Counted from the first letter of the stretch, positions 30,844 through 40,400 are shown. The stretch is DNA of 64,000 bases from Actinoplanes teichomyceticus ATCC 31121 (GCF_003711105.1 NZ_CP023865.1:7299001-7363000), one strand, 5' to 3'. The notes: generated by a model not told the origin, from the sequence alone. Made by a program: numbers and translations.

Positions 30844-31464
30844 GTGAGGAAGTATCCGCGTACGTTCCATCTGCCCGACTCCCCGGGCGCCTGCGCCGAC
30901 GACCGGATCCAGCCGGATCTGTCGTGGCTGGACGGCGAGCTCGTGGTGACCGAGAAGATGGACGGCGGAAACCTCACCTTCACCCGGGACGCGATGTACG
31001 CCCGCTCCCCCGACTCCGGCACCCATCCGTGGGACCGGCCGGCCAAGGCGCTGTGGGCGATGACGGCGTACAAGATCCCTGACGAGTGGCGGGTCTGCGG
31101 CGAGTCCATGTGGGCCCGCCGCAGCGTCGCCTACACCGACCTGCCCGGCGTCTTCCTGGTGTTCGGCATCTGGGACGAGACCGACACCCTGCTGGGCTGG
31201 GACGACACCGTGGACTGGGCGCGCCGGCTGGAGTTGCCGACGGTGCCGGTCCTCTATCGTGGCGGCAGTCTCTCCGAGGCCCGCGCCGCCTGGCCGGCAC
31301 AGCGCAGCGCGCAGACCTCCGAGGGGTTCGTGGTGCGCGCCGCCGGCCGGGTCCCGGCCGCCGAGTTCCCGCTCAAGGTGCTGAAGTGGGTGCGCGCCGG
31401 GCACGTCCGCACCGACGCCGCCTGGCGGCACCGCGACGACTTCCCGGTCAACGAGTTCGCCTAG
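30844..31464 (+). CDS. second RNA ligase family protein (Rnl2-like core)
   Basis: A compact 206-residue nucleotidyltransferase. Motif I is KMDGGN (38-43, nucleophile Lys38), motif III lies around RVCGESMW (83-90), motif IV is SEGFVVR (159-165) and motif V is LKVLKW (177-182). It matches the RNA_ligase (Rnl2/DRB0094-like) core without a C-terminal domain. The GTG start is one base after the kinase stop. It is unrelated in detail to the first ligase, so the cassette has two sealing enzymes that may act on different breaks or strands. The stop shares CTAG with the convergent NOS gene. Confidence 0.85.
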   Translation: MRKYPRTFHLPDSPGACADDRIQPDLSWLDGELVVTEKMDGGNLTFTRDAMYARSPDSGTHPWDRPAKALWAMTAYKIPDEWRVCGESMWARRSVAYTDLPGVFLVFGIWDETDTLLGWDDTVDWARRLELPTVPVLYRGGSLSEARAAWPAQRSAQTSEGFVVRAAGRVPAAEFPLKVLKWVRAGHVRTDAAWRHRDDFPVNEFA

Positions 31465-32636
31465 CGGCCCGGGTGTCCGGCGCAGCGGCGGGCGCCCTCC
31501 CGGGCCAGTGTGGCCGCCTCGTCGTCCAGGTAGAACGCCGGCCGCAGGTCCAGCTCGTCGTAGTAGCGGTGGAAGACCGGGGTGATCCCGCCGGACATCG
31601 GCGGCACGATCCAGGTCCAGTCGGCCGGCACCGGGCGGCCGGCCCTCTCCTCGTTGCCGAGGTGCTTGAGGAACCGCCGGGACTCGGTGTGGTGGTCGCT
31701 CATCCGCACCCCGGCCTGCTCGAAGCTGTGCAGCACCGCCCGGTTCAGCTCGACCAGCGCCCGGTCGCGCCACAACGTGGACTCCCGGCTGGTGTCCAGG
31801 TCCATCCGGGCGGCGAGCACCGGCAGCATGTCGTACCGGTCGGTGTCGGCCAGGTTCCGCGCGCCGATCTCGGTGCCCAGGTACCAGCCGTTGAACGGGG
31901 CCAGCGGGTAGTGCACCCCGCCGATGGTGAGGCGCATGTTGGCGATCGCCGGCACGGCGTGCCAGCGCAACCCCAGCTCGGCGAACCAGGCGTACTCGGG
32001 GTGGCTCAGCGGCACCTCGCGGATGGCCCGTTCGGGCAGCTCGTAGAGCCGGATACCGTCGGCCGGGGTCTCGATCACCAGGGGCAGCACGTCGAACGCC
32101 TCACCCTTGCCCTGCCAGCCGAAGGCCCGCACCGCGGCGGTGAACTCCCGCAGCCTGGGGTCGCCGACCGACCGGCCGTCCTCGGTGCGGTAACCGGCGT
32201 ACCGGATCAGCTGCTCGTTCCACACCCGGGCGTACGGGCGGCCCGGCTCAGCCGGCGCGAAGACGCTGATCACCGGGCGGATCTGGCCGTCCCCGGCGGT
32301 CCGCAGATGCCGCACCAGCAGCGCGTAGATCTCGTCGGCGGTCCGCGCCCGGCGCCGGTCCAGCACTAGCAGGCTGCGCCAGTACAGCCGGCCGATGCAC
32401 CGGCTCGCGTTGCGCCAGGCCATCCGCGCGCCGTGGGTCAGCTCGTCCGGGGTGTGCACGTAGGTGCCGGTGGCGGCGATCTGCGCGCGAACGATGGCCA
32501 GCCGCGGCTCGACCGGGCCCAGCCGGGGGTTCTCGGTGTAGCACCGGCGCAGGAAGTCCTCCGCCTCCCCCGGGTCGACGGGCGCGTCGCGGTCCCACGG
32601 CTCGGTGGGATGGTCCCGGTAGCCGGGCACGATCAT
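31461..32636 (-). CDS. nos: bacterial nitric oxide synthase oxygenase
   Basis: NOS oxidises L-arginine to citrulline and NO using haem and a pterin. The 391-residue protein has the haem-thiolate Cys80 in WRNASRCIGRLYW and the substrate-binding Glu256 in GWYLGTEIG. The rest of the oxygenase fold (PFNGWYLGTEIGARNL, TESRRFLKH, the C-terminal WTWIVPPMSGGITPVFH) is complete. There is no reductase domain, as usual in bacteria, and no partner reductase nearby. ATG 32636 is chosen because GGAGG lies 5 nt upstream. An upstream in-frame ATG lacks this. Confidence 0.96.
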   Translation of the reverse strand: MIVPGYRDHPTEPWDRDAPVDPGEAEDFLRRCYTENPRLGPVEPRLAIVRAQIAATGTYVHTPDELTHGARMAWRNASRCIGRLYWRSLLVLDRRRARTADEIYALLVRHLRTAGDGQIRPVISVFAPAEPGRPYARVWNEQLIRYAGYRTEDGRSVGDPRLREFTAAVRAFGWQGKGEAFDVLPLVIETPADGIRLYELPERAIREVPLSHPEYAWFAELGLRWHAVPAIANMRLTIGGVHYPLAPFNGWYLGTEIGARNLADTDRYDMLPVLAARMDLDTSRESTLWRDRALVELNRAVLHSFEQAGVRMSDHHTESRRFLKHLGNEERAGRPVPADWTWIVPPMSGGITPVFHRYYDELDLRPAFYLDDEAATLAREGARRCAGHPGR

Positions 32637-32718
32637 CGACGCCTCCGGATTGTCGAGCGATGGGATACCGGAGGTTCGCACGGCCGGGTACGGGGCGAAT
32701 CAGACAACCTGTGCGACA

Positions 32719-32760
32719 AATGCCACGAGGCCCACCCGATCGGGTGGGCCTCGTGGCATT
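32719..32760 (-). terminator. 42-nt perfect palindrome after rho
   Basis: The arm AATGCCACGAGGCCCACCC pairs perfectly with its partner around GATC, 7 nt beyond the rho stop. The minus-strand transcript continues with UGUCG after AUU, a weak U-rich tail. It should terminate rho and shield NOS. The sequence is self-complementary and so can act in both directions. Confidence 0.8.
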
Positions 32761-32767
32761 CGTGCGT

Positions 32768-34876
32768 TTACTCGCCTGGCGTGGACTTGGCGATCTGCAT
32801 CAGGAACTCGATGTTGGTCCGGGTCTGCTTGAGCCGGTCCAGCAGGAGGTCCAGAGCCGCGCCGGACTCCAGCGAGCTGAGCACCTTGCGGAGCTTGTGG
32901 ATGATCGCCAGCTCCTCCTTGCCCATCAGGATCTCTTCCTTACGGGTACCGGAGGCGGAGACGTCCACGGCCGGGAAGGTGCGCTTGTCGGCGATCTTCC
33001 GGTCCAGCTTGAGCTCGGCGTTACCCGTGCCCTTGAACTCCTCGAAGATCACCGTGTCCATCATCGACCCGGTCTCGACCAGCGCGGTCGCGAGGATGGT
33101 GAGCGAGCCACCGTTCTCGATGTTGCGCGCCGCGCCGAGGAACCGCTTGGGCGGGTAGAGCGCGGTCGAATCGATACCACCCGACATGATCCGGCCGGAG
33201 GCCGGCGCCGCCAGGTTGTACGACCGGCCGAGCCGGGTCACCGAGTCGAGCAGCACGACCACGTCGTGGCCCAGCTCGACCAGCCGCTTGGCCCGCTCGA
33301 TGGCGAGCTCGGCGACCGTGGTGTGGTCCTGCGGCGGACGGTCGAACGTGGCCGCGATGACCTCGCCCTTCACCGACCGCTGCATGTCGGTGACCTCTTC
33401 CGGCCGCTCGTCCACCAGCACCACCATCAGGTGGCACTCCGGGTTGTTCCGGGTGATGGCGTTCGCCAGGGCCTGCAGCACCATCGTCTTACCGGCCTTC
33501 GGCGGGGAGACGATCAGCGCGCGCTGGCCCTTGCCGATCGGCATGACCAGGTCGATGACCCGGGTGGTGAGGATGTGCGGCTCGGTCTCCAGCCGCAGGC
33601 GCTCCTGCGGGTAGAGCGGGGTGAGCTTGTAGAACTCGGGCCGCCGGCGCGCCTCGTCGGGCTCCATCCCGTTGATGGTGTCCAGGCGGACCAGCGGGTT
33701 GTACTTGTCCCGGCGCTGCTCGCCGTCACGCGGGGCGGAGCGCACCGCGCCGGTGACCGCGTCACCGCGGCGCAGGCCGTACTTCTTGACCTGCGACATC
33801 GAGACGTAGACGTCGTTCGGGCCGGAGAGGTACCCGGTGGTCCGGACGAACGCGTAGTTGTCCAGCACGTCGAGGATGCCGGCCACCGGGACGAGCACCT
33901 CGTCCTCGGCGACGTGCGGCTCCCGGCCCTCGCGGCGGCTGTCCTCACGCTGGTCGCCGTCGCGGTCCCGGCCGCGGCGGCGGTCCCGGAAGCGGCTGCG
34001 CCGGCTCCGGCGGCCGCCCTCGCCGTCGTTGTCCTCGTCGTCGTGTCCCTGGTCGGCCCGGGGGCCCCGGTCGCCGCGGTCCCGGTCGCCGCGCTCGGCA
34101 CGCTCACCGCGCTCGGCACGCTCACCGCGCTCGGCACGCTCACCGCGCTCGGCACGCTCACCGCGCTCGGCACGCTCACCGCGCTCGGCACGCTCACCGC
34201 GCTCGGCACGCTCACCGCGCTCGGCACGCTCACCGCGCTCGGCACGCTCACCGCGCTCGGCACGCTCACCGCGCTCGGCACGCTCGCCGTCACGGTTGCG
34301 CTGCCGGTCGCGGGTGCGCTCGCCCCGCTCGGGACGGTCGCCCCGCTCGGCACGCTCGGTGCTGTCGGCGGGCGCGGTCTCGGTCCCGGCGGCGGGCGCG
34401 GCCTCGACCGGCGCGGCCTCGCGGGCGGCCGGCTCACGGGGAGCCGACTCGCGGGTGGCCCGCTCGCGGCTGCGCCGGGATGGGCGCTCCGCGGCCGGAG
34501 CGGCCTCGGCGGCCGGCTGCGCGGCCGGGGTGGTCTCGGCCGGGGCGGCTGCGGTTTGCGGCGTCTCGGCCGGAGCCGGAGCGGCCTGCGCCGGGGCCGG
34601 CTGCGCCGGGGCGACAGCCGCGGCCCGCGGCCGCGGGGCCGGCTCGGTGGCGGCCGCGCCGCCGCTCTGCCGCTCGGTGATCGCGGTGATCAGCTCACCC
34701 TTGCGCATCCGGGCGGTGCCGGAGATGCCGAGGGAGGCGGCGAGGCTCTGCAACTCGGGCAGCAGCATCGCGGACAGCCCGGTGCCGCCGCGGCGGCGCT
34801 TCGTGGCGGTCGCGGTGGTGCCGGCGCCGTCAGCGACGTCAGAAACACCCGACGTCACGTCGGTGGTGTCGCTCAA
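32768..34876 (-). CDS. rho: transcription termination factor Rho with long repeat insert
   Basis: The 702-residue Rho hexamer helicase has an N-terminal Rho_N helix (34-66), then a very long disordered insert. That insert is first Ala/Pro/Glu-rich, then Arg/Glu repeats (11 copies of ERAERG at 198-263), then Arg/Asp-rich. The RNA-binding domain starts near 325 and the motor carries the P-loop PPKAGKT (458-464) and VVVLLDSVTR. Actinobacterial Rho proteins are known for Arg-rich inserts that increase RNA affinity. The start is TTG at 34876 with GGAAGG 6 nt upstream. It would be missed by a caller that insists on ATG or GTG. Confidence 0.96.
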   Translation of the reverse strand: MSDTTDVTSGVSDVADGAGTTATATKRRRGGTGLSAMLLPELQSLAASLGISGTARMRKGELITAITERQSGGAAATEPAPRPRAAAVAPAQPAPAQAAPAPAETPQTAAAPAETTPAAQPAAEAAPAAERPSRRSRERATRESAPREPAAREAAPVEAAPAAGTETAPADSTERAERGDRPERGERTRDRQRNRDGERAERGERAERGERAERGERAERGERAERGERAERGERAERGERAERGERAERGERAERGERAERGDRDRGDRGPRADQGHDDEDNDGEGGRRSRRSRFRDRRRGRDRDGDQREDSRREGREPHVAEDEVLVPVAGILDVLDNYAFVRTTGYLSGPNDVYVSMSQVKKYGLRRGDAVTGAVRSAPRDGEQRRDKYNPLVRLDTINGMEPDEARRRPEFYKLTPLYPQERLRLETEPHILTTRVIDLVMPIGKGQRALIVSPPKAGKTMVLQALANAITRNNPECHLMVVLVDERPEEVTDMQRSVKGEVIAATFDRPPQDHTTVAELAIERAKRLVELGHDVVVLLDSVTRLGRSYNLAAPASGRIMSGGIDSTALYPPKRFLGAARNIENGGSLTILATALVETGSMMDTVIFEEFKGTGNAELKLDRKIADKRTFPAVDVSASGTRKEEILMGKEELAIIHKLRKVLSSLESGAALDLLLDRLKQTRTNIEFLMQIAKSTPGE
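34088..34285. repeat. 11 copies of an 18-nt unit inside rho
   Basis: Eleven contiguous, almost identical 18-nt units encode ERAERG in the rho insert. The only differences are at the array ends. Such perfect in-frame repeats expand and contract by slippage, so the number is likely to vary between strains. Confidence 0.95.
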
Positions 34877-35173
34877 TGGATTCCTTCCGTCGGAAAAACC
34901 CGAGTCCGCCCGGAACTGCAGCCTGGGCCGGGTGGCCTCGGAACCCGCTTCGCAGCAGCGGCGCGGGAGATTCGTGCAGCACGGCAGCTCGACGGTTTCC
35001 CTGCCCGTCATACCTTGACGGGTAGGTCTCGGCGAGTGCAGCGACCTATGGACTGCTGCCCGGCGTATGCCTTGATGAGAATTGAGACGGACCAGGAGTG
35101 GCCCAGAAATCTCGGGGGTGCGCCGAACCGCAGAGATCGCTTGCTTCGCGGCTGTGCTAGGTCTAGAGCGTAA
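34877..35173 (-). promoter_or_regulatory. rho upstream region with hairpin
   Basis: About 300 nt separate thrB from the rho start. A perfect 7-bp hairpin (CCCGTCA, TACCT, TGACGGG; 35004-35022) lies about 130 nt before the rho start, and the sequence before it is comparatively A/T-rich. A long leader fits known autogenous control of rho, but the promoter itself is not clear. No gene is seen here. Confidence 0.35.
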
Positions 35174-36118
35174 TCAACTCTTGCGACCTGCGGCAACAGG
35201 ACCCCGCTCGGCGTGTTCCACCATACCCCCTTTCACAACCGCACCGGCGCCGTCCACGCCCAGCACTTCGCTGTGCCAGTGCGCGCCCGGGTGGAAATCG
35301 CCCGGGACCTCGGTCAATGCCAACACGGTCGGCCCCGCGCCGCTCACCACGGCGGCCACGCCCACCGACCGCAGGGCCGCCACCAGCGACGCCGTGCCCG
35401 GCATCCCGGCGGCCCGGTAACCCTGGTGCAGCCGGTCCTCGGTGGCCGCGAACAGCAGGGCCGGATCGCTGGTCAGCGCATGGCTGAGCAGCGCGGCCCG
35501 GCCGGCGTTGAACGCGGCGTCGGCGTGCGGGACCTCGGACGGCAGCGCGGCGCGCGCGGTCGCCGTATACCCGCGCTCGGCCGGGATGAAAACCGTCGGG
35601 CGCACCCCCTCGGCCGGCGCCAGCCGTACCGCCCGCGCGCCGGAGCCCTCGGTCCACGCCACGGTGAACCCGCCGAGCAGGCACGGTGCGACGTTGTCCG
35701 GATGCCCCTCGATATCCGCCGCGATGCGCAGCGCGGCCGCGTCGTCGATCAGCTCCCGGCCGCCCTCGACCAGGCCGCGCGCCAGCTGCACGCCGCCGAC
35801 GATGGCGGCCGAGGAGCTGCCCAGGCCGCGCGCCTGCGGGATCCGGTTGACGCAGCGCACGGCCAGGCCGGGCGGGCGCTCACCGAGCTCGTCGAAGGTG
35901 GCCAGCATGGCCCGCACCACCAGGTGCTCGGCGTCGGTGGGCAGCTCACCGGCGCCCTGGCCGCTGATCTCGACGGTGCAGCCGGTGGCGGTCACCCGGG
36001 CGGTCAGGTCGTCGTACAGGGTCAGCGCGAGGCCCAGCGCGTCGAAGCCCGGGCCCAGGTTCGCGCTGGTCGCCGGGGTGCTGACGGATACCGGATCGGT
36101 GACGAAGGTCAGGCCCAT
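35174..36118 (-). CDS. thrB: homoserine kinase
   Basis: This GHMP kinase makes O-phosphohomoserine for ThrC. The 314 residues have the STPATSANLGPGFDALGLAL N-terminus and the ATP-binding PQARGLGSSSAAIVGG (94-109). Near the C-terminus is SGAGPTVLAL. ATG 36118 is chosen, with TAGCAT exactly 6 nt upstream and no Shine-Dalgarno sequence. It is about 5.2 kb from thrC, with efflux genes between, and has its own leaderless promoter. The usual hom-thrC-thrB unit is therefore split. Confidence 0.96.
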   Translation of the reverse strand: MGLTFVTDPVSVSTPATSANLGPGFDALGLALTLYDDLTARVTATGCTVEISGQGAGELPTDAEHLVVRAMLATFDELGERPPGLAVRCVNRIPQARGLGSSSAAIVGGVQLARGLVEGGRELIDDAAALRIAADIEGHPDNVAPCLLGGFTVAWTEGSGARAVRLAPAEGVRPTVFIPAERGYTATARAALPSEVPHADAAFNAGRAALLSHALTSDPALLFAATEDRLHQGYRAAGMPGTASLVAALRSVGVAAVVSGAGPTVLALTEVPGDFHPGAHWHSEVLGVDGAGAVVKGGMVEHAERGPVAAGRKS

Positions 36119-36130
36119 CGCCACATGCTA
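36119..36130 (-). promoter_or_regulatory. leaderless -10 box of thrB
   Basis: TAGCAT (36125-36130, minus strand) plus 6 nt leads directly to ATG 36118. The same hexamer and spacing occur before argS. Confidence 0.6.
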
Positions 36131-36171
36131 GGGCTTGATCATCTCAGGGTGACCGCCGCGCCCCGGGAATC

Positions 36172-37395
36172 TCATCCCCGCTGTGGCGCGGCGCCGGCCA
36201 GCCGCCGGGTGGCCAGCCGCCAGCCGACCGCGTAGACCACCGTGATCAGGCCGCAGACGGCCAGCACGGTGCGCTGGTCCACGTGGTCGACGACCGCGCT
36301 GGCGCCGAGCTGGCTGATCGCGATGGCCAGCGTGGCCAGCATCATGTCGGTGGCGAAGACCCGCCCGCGCAGCCGGTCCGGCACCTCGGCCTGCAGGGCG
36401 AAGTTGGAGAGCACCCAGTTGCTGCCGCCGGCGAAGTGCGCGACGAAGACCAGCAGCAGCACCAGCGGGAACCACGGGGTGAAGGCGACGCCCAGGTAGC
36501 CGAGGCCGTACAGGCTCATCGACAGGGCCAGGCCGGTGAACAGCCAGGACGGGCGGGCCAGCACCGGCCGCATGACGAACGGGCCGACCAGGGCGCCCGC
36601 CCCGCGCACCGCGAACAGCAGGCCCGCGCCCAGCTCGCCGACCCCGTGCGTGGCCGCGATCAGCGGGAACACGGTCAGCACCCCGTTGCCCAGCCCGACC
36701 GCCGACTTGACCGTGACCAGCGCCCGGAGCCGGGGCCGGGCGGCGATGTGGCGCAGCGCCTCCAGCAGGGCGTGCCCGGGTCGCGCCCGCTCAGCACCGG
36801 CGGCCCGGCCGGCCTGCAACGGGCGGCGCACCAGGGCGGTGAGCAGGCTGGCCAGCGCGAGGCAGGCGGCGGTCACCGAGAAACTGACGTACGGCCCGAA
36901 CACGCTGCTCACCACCCCGCCGAGCGACGCCCCGAGGACGGTCATGGTGCCCCACGCCGAGCCGGCGATCGCGTTCGCGGCGGGCAGGTCGGCCGGGTCC
37001 ACCACGTTCGGCAGCGCGGCCGTGCTGGCCGGCTGGTAGAACGCCTTCGCCACGGCCATCGCCCCGATCGCCACCAGGGCCAGCGGCGCGGTGGCCGCCG
37101 AGCGGACCGCGAACAGCAGCAGCACCGCGACCAGTGACGCCAGGTTCGCCGCGATCAGGATCCGCCGCCGGTCCAGGCGGTCGGCGACGGTTCCGGTGTA
37201 CGGCAGCAGCAGCGCGTTGATCCCGGTGTCCACGGCCAGCACCAGGCCACCCCAGAAGCCGTGCCCGGTGAGCTCGGGCAGCAGCACCAGCAACGGCACC
37301 ATGACGAACCAGTCCGCCCCGAAGACCACGAGCTCAGCGGCGAACAGGCGGCGGAAGTCACGATTACGGGTAAGGACCGAGAGCGTTGGTGGCAC
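36172..37395 (-). CDS. MFS exporter (EntS-like)
   Basis: This 407-residue major facilitator protein has about 12 hydrophobic segments. The loop after TM2 reads GTVADRLDRRRI, the family's conserved G-x-x-x-D-R motif. The protein resembles the enterobactin-exporter/MFS_3 group, but the substrate is not predictable. The GTG start at 37395 follows TACATT plus 7 nt. It lies between thrB and the RND gene and is part of the block that splits the threonine genes. Confidence 0.88.
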   Translation of the reverse strand: MPPTLSVLTRNRDFRRLFAAELVVFGADWFVMVPLLVLLPELTGHGFWGGLVLAVDTGINALLLPYTGTVADRLDRRRILIAANLASLVAVLLLFAVRSAATAPLALVAIGAMAVAKAFYQPASTAALPNVVDPADLPAANAIAGSAWGTMTVLGASLGGVVSSVFGPYVSFSVTAACLALASLLTALVRRPLQAGRAAGAERARPGHALLEALRHIAARPRLRALVTVKSAVGLGNGVLTVFPLIAATHGVGELGAGLLFAVRGAGALVGPFVMRPVLARPSWLFTGLALSMSLYGLGYLGVAFTPWFPLVLLLVFVAHFAGGSNWVLSNFALQAEVPDRLRGRVFATDMMLATLAIAISQLGASAVVDHVDQRTVLAVCGLITVVYAVGWRLATRRLAGAAPQRG

Positions 37396-37408
37396 GTACC
37401 GGAATGTA
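37396..37408 (-). promoter_or_regulatory. leaderless -10 box of the MFS gene
   Basis: TACATT (37403-37408, minus strand) is followed by 7 nt and the GTG start at 37395. Confidence 0.5.
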
Positions 37409-37483
37409 GCCGTACCGGGAGAAACGCCGATGCCCGGCCGGGAGGGCCGGGCATCGGGTTCGGTGTTGCTCGCGGGTCGGCGC

Positions 37484-40400
37484 CTACTTCTCCGGCTCAG
37501 CCGGCCGGTTCGGCATCTTGAACACCTCGAACTGGTCGGTGTAGCCGCGCAGCGCGCCGCTGGCGGCCGGCTGCGCGCCGTCGGGCGTGGCGCCCGATTC
37601 GGCGTCGGCCGGCTGCCGGGCGGCCGGAGCGCCGCCCTTGCGGATCCGCTTGGCCTCGCGCTTGGCGCGCCGCCTCTCCTTCCGGTTCTCGACCATGGTG
37701 TAGAGCGCGGGCACCAGCACCAGGGTCAGCAGCGTGGAGCTGACCAGACCGCCGATCACCACGATGGCCAACGGCTGGGAGATGAAGCCCCCCTCGCCGG
37801 TCAGGCCCAGCGCCATCGGGATGAGCGCGAAGATGGTCGCGATGGCGGTCATCAGGATCGGCCGCAGCCGGTGCCGGCCGCCCTCGATCACCGCCTCCTG
37901 CACGCCCATGCCGGCCGCCCGGTAGTGGTTGATCAGGTCCATCAGCACGATCGCGTTGGTGACCACGATGCCGACCAGCATCAGCACACCGATCAGGGCC
38001 GGCACGCCGAGCGGGGTGGAGGTGGCCAGCAGCAGGCCGATCGCGCCGGTCGCCGCGAACGGGATGGACACCAGCAGGATGATCGGCTGCACGATGCTGC
38101 GGAACGTCGCCACCATGATGACGAAGACGATCGCGATGGCCGCCAGCACGGCCAGGCCGAGCTGCTGGAACGCCTCCTGCTGGTCGGCGCTGACGCCGCC
38201 GATCGAGTACGAGGCGCCGGCCGGCAACGCCAGCGCGTCCAGCTTCTTCGTCAGGTCCTGGTTCACCTTGGTGAGGTTGGACCCGGTCACCGTGCCGGTG
38301 ACCGTGGCGGTGCGGTTGCCGTCCACCCGGGTCACCTGCTCCGGGCCGCTGACCTGCTTGACCTCGGCGACCCGGCTCAGCGGCACGGGGCCCCGGGCGG
38401 TGGTCAGCGGCACGTTGCGCAGCGCGGCCGGGTCGGCCGGCGCGGCGCCGAACGAGATGACCACGTCCTGCCCGGCCCCGTCGACGGTGATCTGCCCGGC
38501 CGGCGCGGAACGGAACAGGCCGGCCACGGTCTGCCCGATCTGCGCCTCGGTGAGCCCGGCCGCGGCGGCGGCCTTGCGGTTCACCACCACGTCCAGTCGC
38601 GGCACGTTGGCGGCCAGCGTGGTGTCCACGTCGGCGACCCCGCCGATCCCGGCCATCGCGGCCCGGACCTGATCGGTCGCGGCGGTCAGCACCTCGGGGT
38701 CGGCCGCGGTCACCTCGACGGAGAGCTGGCTGCCACCGAGTCCGGAGCTCTCCTGACCGATCTTGATCTCACCGGCGTCGGTCAGCTTGCCGAACTCGTC
38801 GCGCAGCTGGTCGGACACCCGCTCGGCGTCGGCGTCGCCGTCCAGCGCCACGTTGAAGGTCGCGGTGCCGGCGCCGCCGCCCCCGGCGAACGGGTTCGAC
38901 GCGTTGCCGCCGACGGTCACCTGGTAGGTCGTCACGTCGTCGCGACCGGCGATGATCGCCTCGACCTTCTTGGCCGCGGCGTCGGTGGCCGCCAGGCTGG
39001 TGCCGACCGGCAGCTCCTGGGTGACGGTGATGCTGTCCTGGCCGGACTCGTCCAGGAAGTTCGTCTCCAGGCGGGTGGAGAGGGCGAACGTGCCGATCAG
39101 CACCACGATGCCGATCAGCACGGTGGTCCAGCGGCGGGTGGTGGCGAACCGGATGACCGGCAGGTATCCGCGCTGCAGCGGGCTGCGCAGCTCCTTCTCC
39201 TCGGCGGCCTTGCGGATCGCCACGGTGTCGGCGTCGGCGGCCGGCGGCTTGAGGAACCAGTACGCCAGCACCGGCACCACGGTCAGCGCCACGAACAGCG
39301 ACGCCAGCAGGGCCACCGTCACGGTGATCGCAAACGACGAGAAGATCTGCCCGACCAGGCCGCCGACCAGCGCGATCGGGGCGAAGACGGCGACCGTGGT
39401 GAGCGTGGAGGCGGTGACCGCGCCGGACACCTCGCGGACCGCGGCGAGGATCGCGTGCACCTTCTCCTCGCCGTACTCCAGGTGCCGTTTGATGTTCTCC
39501 AGCACCACGATCGAGTCGTCCACCACCCGGCCCACCGCGATCGTCAGCGCGCCCAGGGTGAGCAGGTTCAGCGTGTAGTCGCCGATCCAGAGGGCGATCA
39601 GCGCGATCAGCACGGACAGCGGGATGGAGACCGCGGTGACCAGCGTCGAGCGGACGCTGAGCAGGAAGACCAGGATGACCACGACGGCCATGGCCAGGCC
39701 GAGCAGGCCCTCGGTGGTCAGGCTCTTGATCGAGCGCTCCACGTACGGCGCCTGGTCGGTGATCACGGTGAGCTGGGCGCCGGAGTCCTTCTCCAGGTCG
39801 GCGAGCATGTCGCGGACCTGGTGCGAGATCTCGACCGGGTTGCCGTCCGGCCGGGCGGTGACCATGATGCCGAGGCTGTCCACGCCGTCGGTGCGGGTGT
39901 ACGCCTCCGCGGCCGGCAGCCGGCTCTCCACCTTGGCGACGTCACCGAGGCGCACCGGCCCGCGCGAGCCGGTCAGGTAGACGTCGCGCAGCTGCTCGAC
40001 CGTGGTGATCGGGGTGCCCACCTGCACGGTCAGCGCCCTGGTCCCGTCGGTGACCGCGCCGGCCGGGATGGCGACGCCGTTGGCCTGCAGCAGGGTGGTC
40101 AGCGAGGCGGGGCTGATCCCGGCCGCGCCGAGCTTGGCCAGGTCCGGCGTGATCACGACCTGCCGGTCGCGGGCGCCGGTGACCTGGGTGTCGCGGACTC
40201 CGGTGATGCCGTTCAGCTCCGGGACCACGGTCTGGTTCAGCTTGTTGAGCAGGTCGCTCTCGTCCGTCCCGCCGGAGGCGGCCAGCACGATCGCCGGGAT
40301 GTCGTCGGTGCCGCCGGCGAAGACCTGCGGGTCGACGTCGTCCGGCAGCTGCGACTGGATCCGGTTGACCGAGGTGGTGACCTGGTTGACCGCGGCCTCG

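Noticed and set aside
28882..32636. Recent prophage origin of the RNA-repair cassette
   Set aside because: There are no integrase, att-like repeat or phage structural genes, and codon use is the same as in the housekeeping neighbours.
34081..34300. The repeat array in rho as a CRISPR or non-coding satellite
   Set aside because: There are no spacers. The 18-nt units are contiguous, in frame and encode ERAERG within an intact rho gene.
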